A stretch of DNA of 64,000 nt from an uncultured Clostridium sp. (lineage in GTDB: Bacteria > Bacillota > Clostridia > TANB77 > CAG-508), in NCBI GenBank assembly GCA_900552135.1, contig URYN01000008.1, positions 1-64,000 on the forward strand, read 5' to 3'. Position 1 is the first letter of the stretch, and every line of letters starts with the position of its first letter. Made by a program: the position numbers and the translations under genes. Under the pieces are notes generated by a model, which was given only the letters and a program-made list of their open reading frames with translations, did no database searches and was not told the DNA's origin. Positions 41,821-50,972 of the stretch are shown here, one piece after another.

Positions 41821-41980
41821 AGTTCATCCAGTGTTTATTGCACAACATGCAACTGGATGCTGTTGTAGAGGTTGCTTAGAAAGAATTCATAAAATACCCA
41901 AAGGAAAAGCTTTATCAAATGAAGAAATAAATTATGTTGTAAATGTGCTTATGACATGGATAAAAAGAGAAATGAGGTAA
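41816..41980 (+). pseudogene. 5'-truncated DUF4186 gene
   Basis: 54 codons without start, reading HPVFIAQHATGCCCRGCLER and KIPKGKALSNEEINYV. This is the characteristic C-terminal part of DUF4186 proteins, which are normally about 110-130 residues. The frame meets a stop in the upstream hairpin, so the N-terminal half is gone. Confidence 0.75.
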
Positions 41981-41987
41981 GAAAAAT

Positions 41988-42335
41988 ATGGAACATATTC
42001 ATTCAATTATATTAATAAAAAAAGGAGAAAAATATTTAAACTATTTTGATGAAAGATGGGGAATGTATTTATTCCCTAATATTAAAGGAAACAATATTGA
42101 AGAGATAAAGGCTAAATACAACACAGATAATGTGAAGTATTTATTTGATAAAGTGCATGAAAAGTATTCTGTACCAAATAAAGAAAAAAGAACATATCAT
42201 CATTATTTTTATGAAGTAGACAAAGATGTAGATGGAGAATATTTTTCATTAAACGAGTTATTGCAAAAAGAGAAAGTAAAAGAAAACAACGGAGATATTA
42301 TAAAATTTATAGAAGAATTTTATTGTAATAAATAA
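41988..42335 (+). CDS. NUDIX-like small protein without Nudix box
   Basis: 115 residues. The start (HSIILIKKGEKYLNYFDERWGMYLFPNI) and YHHYFYEV...GEYFSLNELL resemble a NUDIX fold, but the GX5EX7REUXEEXGU catalytic box is missing. It is probably a binding protein or immunity-type partner rather than a hydrolase. GAGG precedes the ATG. Confidence in the fold is modest. Confidence 0.5.
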   Translation: MEHIHSIILIKKGEKYLNYFDERWGMYLFPNIKGNNIEEIKAKYNTDNVKYLFDKVHEKYSVPNKEKRTYHHYFYEVDKDVDGEYFSLNELLQKEKVKENNGDIIKFIEEFYCNK

Positions 42336-42789
42336 TAATTTGTTGAACATAACAATAGATGGAGCAATTAAACTAATTGAGTATAATGAACAATAAGGAT
42401 TAGCTTTTTTATAACATAAAAATTTAAATAAATACTATTGATATGCATTATGTATTCAATTCTCCAATAGATAAAATAGTTTTTGATGTATCGCATCAAT
42501 GCTATCCACACAAAATTTTAACGGGAAGATATAAGTCTAATTATTAGATAAAATGATAAATAATCTAAATTGATGACAGGTAATTGTACAGAGTTACCTG
42601 TTCTTTTGTCTGTTTTATTAATAAGAAATATACAAAGATAGGATATAAATTTAGCTGCATAAGGAATAATTTTAAAGGCCTAAAAATAATAGAAAAAATT
42701 CAAATTTATTTCATAAAAATGTAATCAAAGCTTGAGATTATAATACATTTGTGATATTATAGGCGTGTAAAATGGAAAAAGAGGAAGAG
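42336..42789 (+). other. Gene-poor stretch with a gene fragment, a terminator and a promoter
   Basis: It contains a DXS-like fragment (42443-42547), a terminator hairpin ACAGGTAA/TTACCTGT then TCTTTT (42576-42608), and the promoter TTGAGA (42732-42737), 17 bp, TATTAT (42755-42760) of the next gene. Nothing else is recognisable. Confidence 0.6.
42443..42547 (+). pseudogene. Fragment of a 1-deoxyxylulose-5-phosphate synthase-like gene
   Basis: 34 codons read MHYVFNSPIDKIVFDVSHQC then YPHKILTGR, the conserved thiamin-enzyme N-terminal segment of DXS-family proteins (normally about 580-620 residues). Then the frame stops. No ribosome site and no further DXS sequence nearby: a deletion relic. Confidence 0.8.
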
Positions 42790-43350
42790 ATGATTATGGC
42801 AAGAAATATAGTAGCAAACGCATTCAAACATTTTAACTTAATTAATAGACACAGATGGGCTGTATTTAAGCTATGTTGCAAAGCTGGTATCCCGTTTAGA
42901 GGACTAGTACATGATTTATCAAAATACTCTTTTACGGAGTTCTGGGAGTCTGCTAAATTCTATAATGGACACTTAAGTCCAATACCGTTTGCAAAAAAGA
43001 AGAATGGATACTCAAAAGCATGGCTTCATCACAGGGGAAGAAATAAACATCATCCAGAATATTGGTATGACCCATCTTCGCCAGATCCGACTCCACTAAT
43101 ACCGTATCAATATACAGTAGAAATGATATGTGACAATTTGGCAGCAGGGCTAACCTACAACGGAAAACGTTGGAGAAAAGATACTCAATTAAAATATTGG
43201 AACAATAAAGAAAAAAATGTATATTTAAACGAAAAAAATAAAGCAATGATTACAGAAGTATTCACTCAGGTAAGCATAAACGGAATAAATAAAACAATAA
43301 CGAGAGCAAACTTAAAAAAAATGTATCAAAAATATTGTGAACAAAAATAA
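42790..43350 (+). CDS. DUF5662 protein
   Basis: 186-192 residues. Conserved HDLSKYSFTEFWE near 35, then a His-rich motif AWLHHRGRNKHHPEYW, matching DUF5662. The H/D pattern suggests a metal-dependent, HD-like hydrolase, but activity is unknown. Its promoter (TATTAT 42755-42760) is so close that the start is likely ATG 42790 or 42796 rather than 42772; AAAGAGG supports 42790. Confidence 0.78.
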   Translation: MIMARNIVANAFKHFNLINRHRWAVFKLCCKAGIPFRGLVHDLSKYSFTEFWESAKFYNGHLSPIPFAKKKNGYSKAWLHHRGRNKHHPEYWYDPSSPDPTPLIPYQYTVEMICDNLAAGLTYNGKRWRKDTQLKYWNNKEKNVYLNEKNKAMITEVFTQVSINGINKTITRANLKKMYQKYCEQK

Positions 43351-43447
43351 CAAATATATATTAAAAAATAATGAAAGATTGAAAATATTTCGTTGCGTAA
43401 AAAGTTTGAAGAAAAATGCAACAAAAATAACAAAGGAGAGAAAATCA

Positions 43448-43909
43448 ATGAATAATGGATTTTATGCAGGAAGCTTTGATCCATTTACTATGGGTCATTT
43501 GCATGTTGTAAAAACAGCATCAAAACTATTTAACAAATTAGTAATTGGAATTGGAGACAATAATCAAAAAGCAAGAAAATATGATAAGATGTTGATGAAA
43601 GAGGCAATAGAGAAAACTCTTGTTGCAGAAAAAATTGATAACGTAACAGTAGTATGTTATGATGGATTGTCTGTAGACTCTGCAAAAGCCAATGAATGTA
43701 ACTTCTTAGTAAGAGGAATAAGAGATGACATGGACTACTATTATGAAGAAAATATTGCAGAAATAAATGAAGAAATATCTGGACTTGACACAATTTACAT
43801 TAGAGCAGGAATTCTAGGAAGTATTAGTTCAAGTACAGTTAGAGAACTATACAAAAACGGAAAAGATGTTTCAAGATATGTACCAGAAGAAATAAGAAAG
43901 ATAATGTAA
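43448..43909 (+). CDS. coaD: Phosphopantetheine adenylyltransferase
   Basis: Fourth step of coenzyme A synthesis: transfers AMP to 4'-phosphopantetheine. 153 residues, normal size. AGSFDPFTMGHLHVV contains the (T/H)xGH nucleotidyltransferase motif, FLVRGIRDDMDYYYE the substrate site, and ILGSISSSTVREL the ISSTxxR motif. ATG 43448 follows AAGGAG; codons upstream in frame lack a ribosome site. Confidence 0.9.
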   Translation: MNNGFYAGSFDPFTMGHLHVVKTASKLFNKLVIGIGDNNQKARKYDKMLMKEAIEKTLVAEKIDNVTVVCYDGLSVDSAKANECNFLVRGIRDDMDYYYEENIAEINEEISGLDTIYIRAGILGSISSSTVRELYKNGKDVSRYVPEEIRKIM

Positions 43910-44029
43910 AAACTGGAGTACTAAGGTAGTGTTAAAAAGCATTGTCAATAAAACATTGTTGATAATATGTGAAAGAACTATGGAGTGCAAGACAATGTTT
44001 GAAAACGATAAAAGACTAGTCGCCGGAAG

Positions 44030-44821
44030 GTGATAGAAACTAATATTTTAAAGGAATTTGAAGAAAGGAAAAGTATAATTAAACCATTTGCGATGGGAGG
44101 TTATACAAGGAAAACAGTCATGAATTGGAATAGAGAATTAATGCAACAGCCATCATGGAAAGAAGAAATAAAAAATAGAGAACAAAAAGAAATTATAGCA
44201 AAAAAAATAGCGGAAAGAGTTCAAGATGGAGAAGTAATAGGATTTGGTTCAGGATCAACTTCATACCTTACTGCTATAGAAATTGCGAATAAGTGCGAAA
44301 GAGAAAATTTAAAAATTACAGCAATACCAACTTCTCAGGAAATAAAAATGCTATGTGCATACTTAAACATTCCAACGGCATGTATCATTGAAAAGAAGCC
44401 AGATTGGTGCTTTGACGGAGCAGACGAGGTGGACCATGACAACTGGTTGATAAAAGGCAGAGGTGCTGCAATGTTTAAGGAAAAATTAAATATGAAAACA
44501 GCACCAAAAACCTATATACTTGTAGATGATTCAAAATTAGTAAATACATTAGGAACGAACTTTCCAGTACCAGTAGAAATATATCCTGAAACAGTAAATT
44601 ATGTTAAAGAAGAATTATACAAGTTAGGTGCCAACAGACAAACTGTAAGACAAGCTCTAAGAAAAGATGGACCAGTTATAACTGAAAATGGAAATATAAT
44701 AATAGATGTATATTTTGATAATATAACTCCAGACTTAGAAAGAAAAATAAAAGAAATAACAGGAGTTGTAGAATCAGGATTATTCATAGGATATAATGTT
44801 GAAATTATATCTGCCTATTAG
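44030..44821 (+). CDS. rpiA: Ribose-5-phosphate isomerase A
   Basis: Interconverts ribose 5-phosphate and ribulose 5-phosphate. Core motifs: IGFGSGSTSYLTA, WCFDGADEVD and KGRGAAMFKEKL. The core (about 220 aa) begins near residue 45; ahead of it is a charged extension. Start uncertain: GTG 44030 is the first start but GGAAGG touches it. ATG 44120 has AAGGAA 7-9 nt upstream and gives 233 residues, close to the family norm. A 12-codon ORF (43995-44033) overlaps the GTG. Confidence 0.9.
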   Translation: MIETNILKEFEERKSIIKPFAMGGYTRKTVMNWNRELMQQPSWKEEIKNREQKEIIAKKIAERVQDGEVIGFGSGSTSYLTAIEIANKCERENLKITAIPTSQEIKMLCAYLNIPTACIIEKKPDWCFDGADEVDHDNWLIKGRGAAMFKEKLNMKTAPKTYILVDDSKLVNTLGTNFPVPVEIYPETVNYVKEELYKLGANRQTVRQALRKDGPVITENGNIIIDVYFDNITPDLERKIKEITGVVESGLFIGYNVEIISAY

Positions 44822-44853
44822 GAACATCACTTTGAGATAAAAAGGAGAATTTG

Positions 44854-45969
44854 ATGAAAAAATTAGTGTTCTCAGCCGTATCACTTGATGTAGGCGGAAT
44901 AGAGACTGCATTAGTTACTCTATTAAACTATTTAGCAAAGCAAAAAGAAAATGAAGAATATAAATATGAAATAACTCTTTTTTTAGAAAAAAAAGAGGGA
45001 ATATTTTTAAATGAAATAGATAAAAGAATACAAATAAAAGAATATTCGCCTTGCAAACTTAAATTGGCTTTGATAAGGAAATTTATAAACCTTGTAAAAC
45101 AAACGGCGTTTAAGCTTAAATATAAAGATAAATTTAATTTTTCTTGTGCTTATGCAACATATTCTAAACCAGCGTCTTTTGTTGCAAGAACTGCATCAAA
45201 AAATAGTTGTTTATGGGTGCATAGTGAATATATGCAGATGTTCAACAATAGTAAAGAAGAGTATGCAAGATTCTTTGATGGAGTAAAAGCTAAGGAGTTT
45301 AGAAATATAGTATTTGTATCTGAAAATGCCAAAAACATATTTATAGAAAATTTTAAAAATAATAAAGATTTTGTAAATAAAGCAAGTGTAATTTATAATT
45401 TTATTGATGCAGAAGAAATTTTAAGAAAGTCCCAAGAAAAAATTACAGATTGCAAAAAAGAAGATACTTTTACTTTTCTAAATGTTGGCAGACATACGGA
45501 GGAAGATAAGAAACTAACTAGGCTAATAGAAGTTGCAAAAAAATTAAATGAAGACAATTTGAATTTTAGAATTTTATTAGTTGGAAGTGGAAATAGAACT
45601 CAAGAATATAAAGAAAAGATAAAAGAATACAAATTAGAAAATAGGGTAATATTTTTAGGAAAAAAACAAAATCCTTATCCATATTTTAAAATTGCAGATA
45701 GTCTAATACTTACTTCAGAATATGAGGGATTCCCAGTTGTATATTTGGAAGCTATGATATTAAATACTCCAATAATAACAACTGATGTATCTGACAGCAT
45801 AAAAATTATACAAGATAAATATGGAGTTGTAACAAGAAAAGATATAGACTCCATATATGAAGCTATGAAAAAAGCAATAATTAATGGAATTGCTCAAAAA
45901 GAAAAGTTTGATTATAAAAAGTATAATCAGGAAATAGACGAAAAATTGAAGAAGATTATAAACGATTAG
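44854..45969 (+). CDS. Glycosyltransferase family 4
   Basis: 371 residues, GT-B fold. The N-terminal acceptor domain opens with SLDVGGIETALVTLL; the C-terminal domain carries FLNVGRH, KQNPYPYFKIADSLILTSEYEGFP and VYLEAMILNTPIITTD, the nucleotide-sugar site. Retaining transferase, sugar unknown. AAGGAG precedes ATG 44854. First gene of the surface polysaccharide cluster. Confidence 0.92.
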   Translation: MKKLVFSAVSLDVGGIETALVTLLNYLAKQKENEEYKYEITLFLEKKEGIFLNEIDKRIQIKEYSPCKLKLALIRKFINLVKQTAFKLKYKDKFNFSCAYATYSKPASFVARTASKNSCLWVHSEYMQMFNNSKEEYARFFDGVKAKEFRNIVFVSENAKNIFIENFKNNKDFVNKASVIYNFIDAEEILRKSQEKITDCKKEDTFTFLNVGRHTEEDKKLTRLIEVAKKLNEDNLNFRILLVGSGNRTQEYKEKIKEYKLENRVIFLGKKQNPYPYFKIADSLILTSEYEGFPVVYLEAMILNTPIITTDVSDSIKIIQDKYGVVTRKDIDSIYEAMKKAIINGIAQKEKFDYKKYNQEIDEKLKKIIND

Positions 45970-46050
45970 TTTTGAAAAATGGTTAATTACTATTAGATAA
46001 TATAAATTTTAAAAATTTTAAAATATCAAAAAGAAAAGAGGAAAATATAA

Positions 46051-47133
46051 ATGACAGAAGAAAAAAGTAAATTTTTATTTTCAATAATTGTACCTGTTTA
46101 CAATACAGAAAAATACGTAGAAAAAACTCTAAAGTCAATATACGAAGCCATGGACAAGGACTGTGAGGTAATAGTTGTAAATGATGGCTCGAAAGACAAT
46201 AGCGAGGAAATTATAAAAAAATTTATAAATGCTCTACCAGAAGAGTATAAAAATAATTTTGTATATGTGAAGAAAGACAACAAAGGGCTTGCAGACACTA
46301 AAAATGTCGGAATCGCAAAGGCTAGAGGAGAATTTATTAGCGTGGTAGATTCCGATGATTACATTGACAAAAATTTTTACAAAATTGCAAGAGAATATGT
46401 AAAAGATAATGATATTATAATATATGATTTATATGTTGTATTTGAAAAGAATCCTTTATGGAACTACACGTCAAGAGCTTGTAGAGATGATAAAGAAAAT
46501 TTCTTAGATGGTTTATTAAATGGAGCAATGTCTGGTTCATCTTGCAACAAGATAATAAAAAAAGAATTATACAACGGCTTTGCTTTCCCAGTTGGAAAGC
46601 AATATGAAGATGTTGCGGTAACACCATTTATATTGACAAATGCAAAAAATATAAAATATATACCATATCCAATGTATTATTACTTACAAAGAGAAAAATC
46701 TATAGTAGCAACAAATACTTATATGTCGGCTTTTTATAAGATTTGTAGCAATATTTCAGAAGTCATAAAAAATCATGATAATGATTGTGAAAAATACAAG
46801 CTTATAATAAATGAATTTTTTGTAAGAAGAATTTTGGACATGATTACACAAGATTACAATGCTAATAAAAAGGAGTTTGAAAGTCATTTAGAAGATTTTG
46901 CAAAAGATAACAAAAATACAATAGAGTACATAGTAAATTCAGGTATGGTAAATACTGAGAAAAACGACTATTCTGTAAGGCAAAAAGAATTAGTAAAAAA
47001 TATGTTTACTGCATTAAATAGTGGAAATGTAAAAAGTATAAAAAACTATTTGATAAAGAGAAAAATAATAAACTATTTTAGAAATATATTAGTTTCATTA
47101 AAAACATTCTTAAAATCTATTATAAATAAATAA
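46051..47133 (+). CDS. Glycosyltransferase family 2
   Basis: 360 residues. FSIIVPVYNTEKYVEKTLKS, VVNDGSKDNS and SVVDSDDYID (the DXD-type metal site) define a GT2 inverting transferase; the C-terminal half is helical and basic. Sugar and acceptor unknown. Next gene follows after 13 bp. Confidence 0.92.
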   Translation: MTEEKSKFLFSIIVPVYNTEKYVEKTLKSIYEAMDKDCEVIVVNDGSKDNSEEIIKKFINALPEEYKNNFVYVKKDNKGLADTKNVGIAKARGEFISVVDSDDYIDKNFYKIAREYVKDNDIIIYDLYVVFEKNPLWNYTSRACRDDKENFLDGLLNGAMSGSSCNKIIKKELYNGFAFPVGKQYEDVAVTPFILTNAKNIKYIPYPMYYYLQREKSIVATNTYMSAFYKICSNISEVIKNHDNDCEKYKLIINEFFVRRILDMITQDYNANKKEFESHLEDFAKDNKNTIEYIVNSGMVNTEKNDYSVRQKELVKNMFTALNSGNVKSIKNYLIKRKIINYFRNILVSLKTFLKSIINK

Positions 47134-47146
47134 TTGGAGGAAAACA

Positions 47147-48955
47147 ATGGTAAAAAAGATACATTATTGTTGGTTTGGAGGAAAAAAATTACCAAAATCA
47201 GTAGAAGATTGCATAAAAACTTGGAAAAAGTTTTTGCCAGATTACGAAATAAAACAATGGGATGAGAGTAATTTTGATGTTAACAGCTTTCCATTTGTAA
47301 AAGAAGCTTATGAGAGTAAAAAATGGGCATTTGTTAGTGATTATGTAAGAATATATGCATTATATAATGAAGGTGGATTGTATCTTGATACTGATGTAAA
47401 AATATTAAAAGATCCAACTGATGTTTTAAATAAAGAAGTTGTACTTGGATATGAAGATAGTGGATATGTCGGAACAGCAATGATTTATGCACAAAATCCA
47501 CAAAATAAGTATATAAAAGAAATACTTGATTACTATGGTAAAATAAAACACTTTGAACCCGAAATTATGTATAATTTTGCAAACCCGGTAATAATTACAA
47601 AGATTTTGAAACAATATGAGAGCAAAGTAAATGAACAGGGAGTTCGAATATTTGATGAAAATATTTATGTATATCCAAGGGATTATTTCTATCCAATAAA
47701 CTACAATTATTCTGAAAAGGTGTATACTAAAAATACGTGTATGGTTCACTTATTTAAAGCAACTTGGACCGATAGAGGAGAAAAAAGAACAATAGGAATA
47801 TACAGAACTTTTGGACCAGCACTCGGTAAAACTTTAAATTCTATTATTGATGGGATATTTAATTTTAAAACAAGTATAATTGTTACATTAAAGAAAATTT
47901 ATAGCTGGACTAGAATGAAGGCTTCTATATATATTACAAGAAGTAGAAGAGTAAAGAGGATAACAAATGAGATAAACCAAATTCAAAAAGATTTTATTAC
48001 AATTTGTCATCCAGAAATGCCTGTAGAAAAAAATGAAATACAAAATCTTATTGAAGGCAGTATACTAGAACTTAGAGAGCAGTATACAAAAAAAGAAGCT
48101 GAAATGATTGCAAGTGCAATAGCTAATTCTAGTAAGAAACAGATATTGTTTAACCAATATGCTGATGGTTGGGATATGCTTATATCAAGCATAAAAAAAC
48201 AAAAATCGAGTATGAAAGTAAAAATGATAATTCATAATGGGCAAGAAGATTTAACAGATGCAATAATATGGAACAATTTTGACAATATTTTAGGAATGTA
48301 TGATAAAGGTTTGATTGATGAATTAGTATTTCTAAAAAAGTCTGTATATGAGTTCTATAAAGAAAAAGGATATAGAGCAAAATTATTATCTAAGTATGTA
48401 GAGATTGAAAATAGAGAAAGCTACAACGAAGATAATAAAGCAGAAAAGAATGAAAACTTGCCAATAAAAATTGGAATGTATGAAGCATATGATAGAATTA
48501 GTAGAAATATATATAATCAACTTTGTGCAGTAAGCATGATTGAAAATGCAAAGTTAGATTGTTCTCCAGTAAATTACAAAATATCTAAAATTGCAAGGTT
48601 CTTTAATATAAATTTAACTGTTGCAAGTAAATTAATGACAAAGCAGGAACTATATAAAAAATTAGCCAACAATGATATAAATTTATGTGTAAGTACAGTT
48701 GATGAAAACAGCATGATTCCGTATGAAAGCCTTGAACTTGGAACACTATGCTTAGTTGGAAACAGTTTTAAAGCCTTTGAAGGAAGCCTTTTACAAGATT
48801 ATTTAGTAGTAAAAAATGCAGATGATATATTAGAGATAAAAGAAAAGATTTTAAATGCTTTAGAAAATAGAGGAAAAATCTTAGAAGAGTACAAATTATG
48901 GAGAGAAAAGAATAAACAAGATGCTTTAAGAAATCTAAAAGAAGTATTGGAATAG
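47147..48955 (+). CDS. Two-domain glycosyltransferase (GT32-like plus GT-B-like)
   Basis: 602 residues. Residues 1-230 are a sugar-binding DXD (GT32/capsular) domain: IHYCWFGGKKLPKSV and GGLYLDTDVKIL with Asp81-Thr-Asp83. Residues about 270-602 look like half of a GT-B transferase: GMYEAYDRISRNIYNQL and MIPYESLELGTLCLVGNS, where the Glu before SLELG resembles the GT4 nucleotide-sugar site. One chain may add two sugars in succession (inference). Confidence 0.82.
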   Translation: MVKKIHYCWFGGKKLPKSVEDCIKTWKKFLPDYEIKQWDESNFDVNSFPFVKEAYESKKWAFVSDYVRIYALYNEGGLYLDTDVKILKDPTDVLNKEVVLGYEDSGYVGTAMIYAQNPQNKYIKEILDYYGKIKHFEPEIMYNFANPVIITKILKQYESKVNEQGVRIFDENIYVYPRDYFYPINYNYSEKVYTKNTCMVHLFKATWTDRGEKRTIGIYRTFGPALGKTLNSIIDGIFNFKTSIIVTLKKIYSWTRMKASIYITRSRRVKRITNEINQIQKDFITICHPEMPVEKNEIQNLIEGSILELREQYTKKEAEMIASAIANSSKKQILFNQYADGWDMLISSIKKQKSSMKVKMIIHNGQEDLTDAIIWNNFDNILGMYDKGLIDELVFLKKSVYEFYKEKGYRAKLLSKYVEIENRESYNEDNKAEKNENLPIKIGMYEAYDRISRNIYNQLCAVSMIENAKLDCSPVNYKISKIARFFNINLTVASKLMTKQELYKKLANNDINLCVSTVDENSMIPYESLELGTLCLVGNSFKAFEGSLLQDYLVVKNADDILEIKEKILNALENRGKILEEYKLWREKNKQDALRNLKEVLE

Positions 48956-49031
48956 TTTTTTTAAAAAGAATGTTACAAAATAACAATTTTCCTAAATAGA
49001 TTTACACTTTAAGAAAGGGATAAGATTATTT

Positions 49032-49976
49032 ATGATAAAGGTAAGTGTTATAGTTCCAATTTATAATGTGGAAAAGCAACTGGCAAAATGTTTAGATTCA
49101 TTACTAAATCAAACTTTGAAGGATATACAAATAATACTTGTAAATGATGGCTCAGAGGATTCGAGTGCAGAAATTGCAAAAAAATATGTTGTAAAAGATC
49201 CAGATAGAGTCTTGTATTTTGAAAAAGCAAATGGTGGATTATCAGATGCAAGGAATTATGGATTGAAATATGCAACTGGAGAGTACATATCATTTGTAGA
49301 TTCAGATGATTATATAACAGAAAATTTATACACTGATTTGCTACCTTATATGGAACAAAAATATGACATGATTAAATTTAAAATTGCAAAAGTTGATGAA
49401 CAAGGTAATGTGCTTGAGAAAAATTATACACCATTGTTTGAAGAAAAAAGTGGTGAAGAGGCATTCGACATTTTATATAAAGCAGATGTAATGACAGAAG
49501 TTGCATGGGGGTATTTGTATAAAAGAGATTTCTTTAGAAGAAATAAATTTGAGTTTACTAAAAGAAAATATCATGAAGATTTTGGATTAATTCCTCTTAT
49601 ACTATTGAAGGCTGATAAAGTTGCAAGTGTAGATGTATTTGGTTATAACTATGTGCAAACTCAAAAAAGCATCACGAGAGGAAATTCAGAAATTACATAT
49701 AAAAGAGCTTTAGATTTATTGTATTTCTATGATGAAATGGTAAAAAAAATTAAAGAATATAAGATTTCAGAAAAATCTAAGGAGAATATAAAAATATATT
49801 ATACTAATTGTATAATATTAGAAGTGAATAATCTAAAGGGAAAAGAGCAAAAACAATTCATAAAAGAAATAAGAAAGAGAAAACTTGCAAATAACATAAA
49901 GGCAAGAGATGTAAAACAATTTATAAAGAAAATACTTTTGAAAATAAATATAAAACTATATTTAAAATTGAGATAG
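49032..49976 (+). CDS. Glycosyltransferase family 2
   Basis: 314 residues: VSVIVPIYNVEKQLAKCLDS, VNDGSEDSS, SFVDSDDYIT. The first 110 residues are very similar to the next gene product, so the two arose by tandem duplication. The C-terminus is rich in Lys and probably membrane-associated. Confidence 0.93.
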   Translation: MIKVSVIVPIYNVEKQLAKCLDSLLNQTLKDIQIILVNDGSEDSSAEIAKKYVVKDPDRVLYFEKANGGLSDARNYGLKYATGEYISFVDSDDYITENLYTDLLPYMEQKYDMIKFKIAKVDEQGNVLEKNYTPLFEEKSGEEAFDILYKADVMTEVAWGYLYKRDFFRRNKFEFTKRKYHEDFGLIPLILLKADKVASVDVFGYNYVQTQKSITRGNSEITYKRALDLLYFYDEMVKKIKEYKISEKSKENIKIYYTNCIILEVNNLKGKEQKQFIKEIRKRKLANNIKARDVKQFIKKILLKINIKLYLKLR

Positions 49977-49995
49977 ATTTAGGAAAGGGATAAAA

Positions 49996-50952
49996 ATGCC
50001 AAAAGTAAGTGTAATTGTTCCAATTTATAATGTAGAAAAATATCTAGAAAAGTGCATTAATTCACTGCTTAGTCAAACTTTAGAAGATATTCAAATAATT
50101 CTTGTAAATGATGGCTCTAAAGATAATTCTGGAAACATAGCAAAAGAATACGAAAAAAATAACAAAAACAGAGTAATCTATGTAGAAAAAGAAAATGGTG
50201 GACTATCAGATGCAAGAAACTATGGACTAAAATATGCAACTGGTGATTTTATTGCCTTTTTAGATTCAGATGATTACATAGAAAAAAATGCTTATGAAGA
50301 AATGTATAATAAGGCAATAGAAGAAAATGCAGATTATGTTGAATGTGATTTTATATGGGAATTTCCTAATAAAATTAGGGTGGACAAGCAGTATCCATAC
50401 AAAAATAAAAAAGAGATGCTTAGTTTTGTTAGAGTGGTTGCCTGGAATAAGCTGATTAAAAGACAATTAATCACAGATAATAACTTAGAGTTTCCAAAAG
50501 GATTAAGATATGAAGATGTAGAATTTACTTATAAGCTTATTCCTTTTGTAAATAAATTTGCTTATGTTGACAAGCCATTCATTCATTATGTACAAAGAGA
50601 AGGCTCTATTGCAAATGTTCAAAATGAAAGAACGGCAGAGATATTTACTATATTGGACAATGTTATCGAATTTTATAAAAAGAACAATATTTATGAAAAG
50701 TATAGAGATGAGCTCGAATATAATTATGCAAGATATTTACTTTGCAGTTCTTTGAAAAGAATGTGCAAAATAAAGGATAAGTCAATTAGAGAAAAATTAC
50801 TAACAGAGAACTGGGAAAGATTGAATTCGAATTTTCCAAACTGGAAAAAGAATGTAATTTTAAAAACTGTAAATACTGGTAAAAATAAATATATGAGAAC
50901 AATTAATAAAACAACATATAAGATATTTACATCAATATTTGTTTTAATATAA
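49996..50952 (+). CDS. Glycosyltransferase family 2
   Basis: 318 residues: VSVIVPIYNVEKYLEKCINS, VNDGSKDNS, AFLDSDDYIE, and LRYEDVEFTYKLIPF, the acceptor-binding ED motif. Tandem paralogue of the gene before it, 19 bp apart. The acceptor half differs, so the linkage made is probably different. Confidence 0.93.
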   Translation: MPKVSVIVPIYNVEKYLEKCINSLLSQTLEDIQIILVNDGSKDNSGNIAKEYEKNNKNRVIYVEKENGGLSDARNYGLKYATGDFIAFLDSDDYIEKNAYEEMYNKAIEENADYVECDFIWEFPNKIRVDKQYPYKNKKEMLSFVRVVAWNKLIKRQLITDNNLEFPKGLRYEDVEFTYKLIPFVNKFAYVDKPFIHYVQREGSIANVQNERTAEIFTILDNVIEFYKKNNIYEKYRDELEYNYARYLLCSSLKRMCKIKDKSIREKLLTENWERLNSNFPNWKKNVILKTVNTGKNKYMRTINKTTYKIFTSIFVLI

Positions 50953-50972
50953 CACAAAAAGGAGATATTATA

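Noticed and set aside
43995..44033. Twelve-codon upstream ORF or frameshifted N-terminus of rpiA
   Set aside because: It ends by overlapping the GTG start of rpiA, but its sequence does not extend the RpiA domain and its ribosome site is poor.
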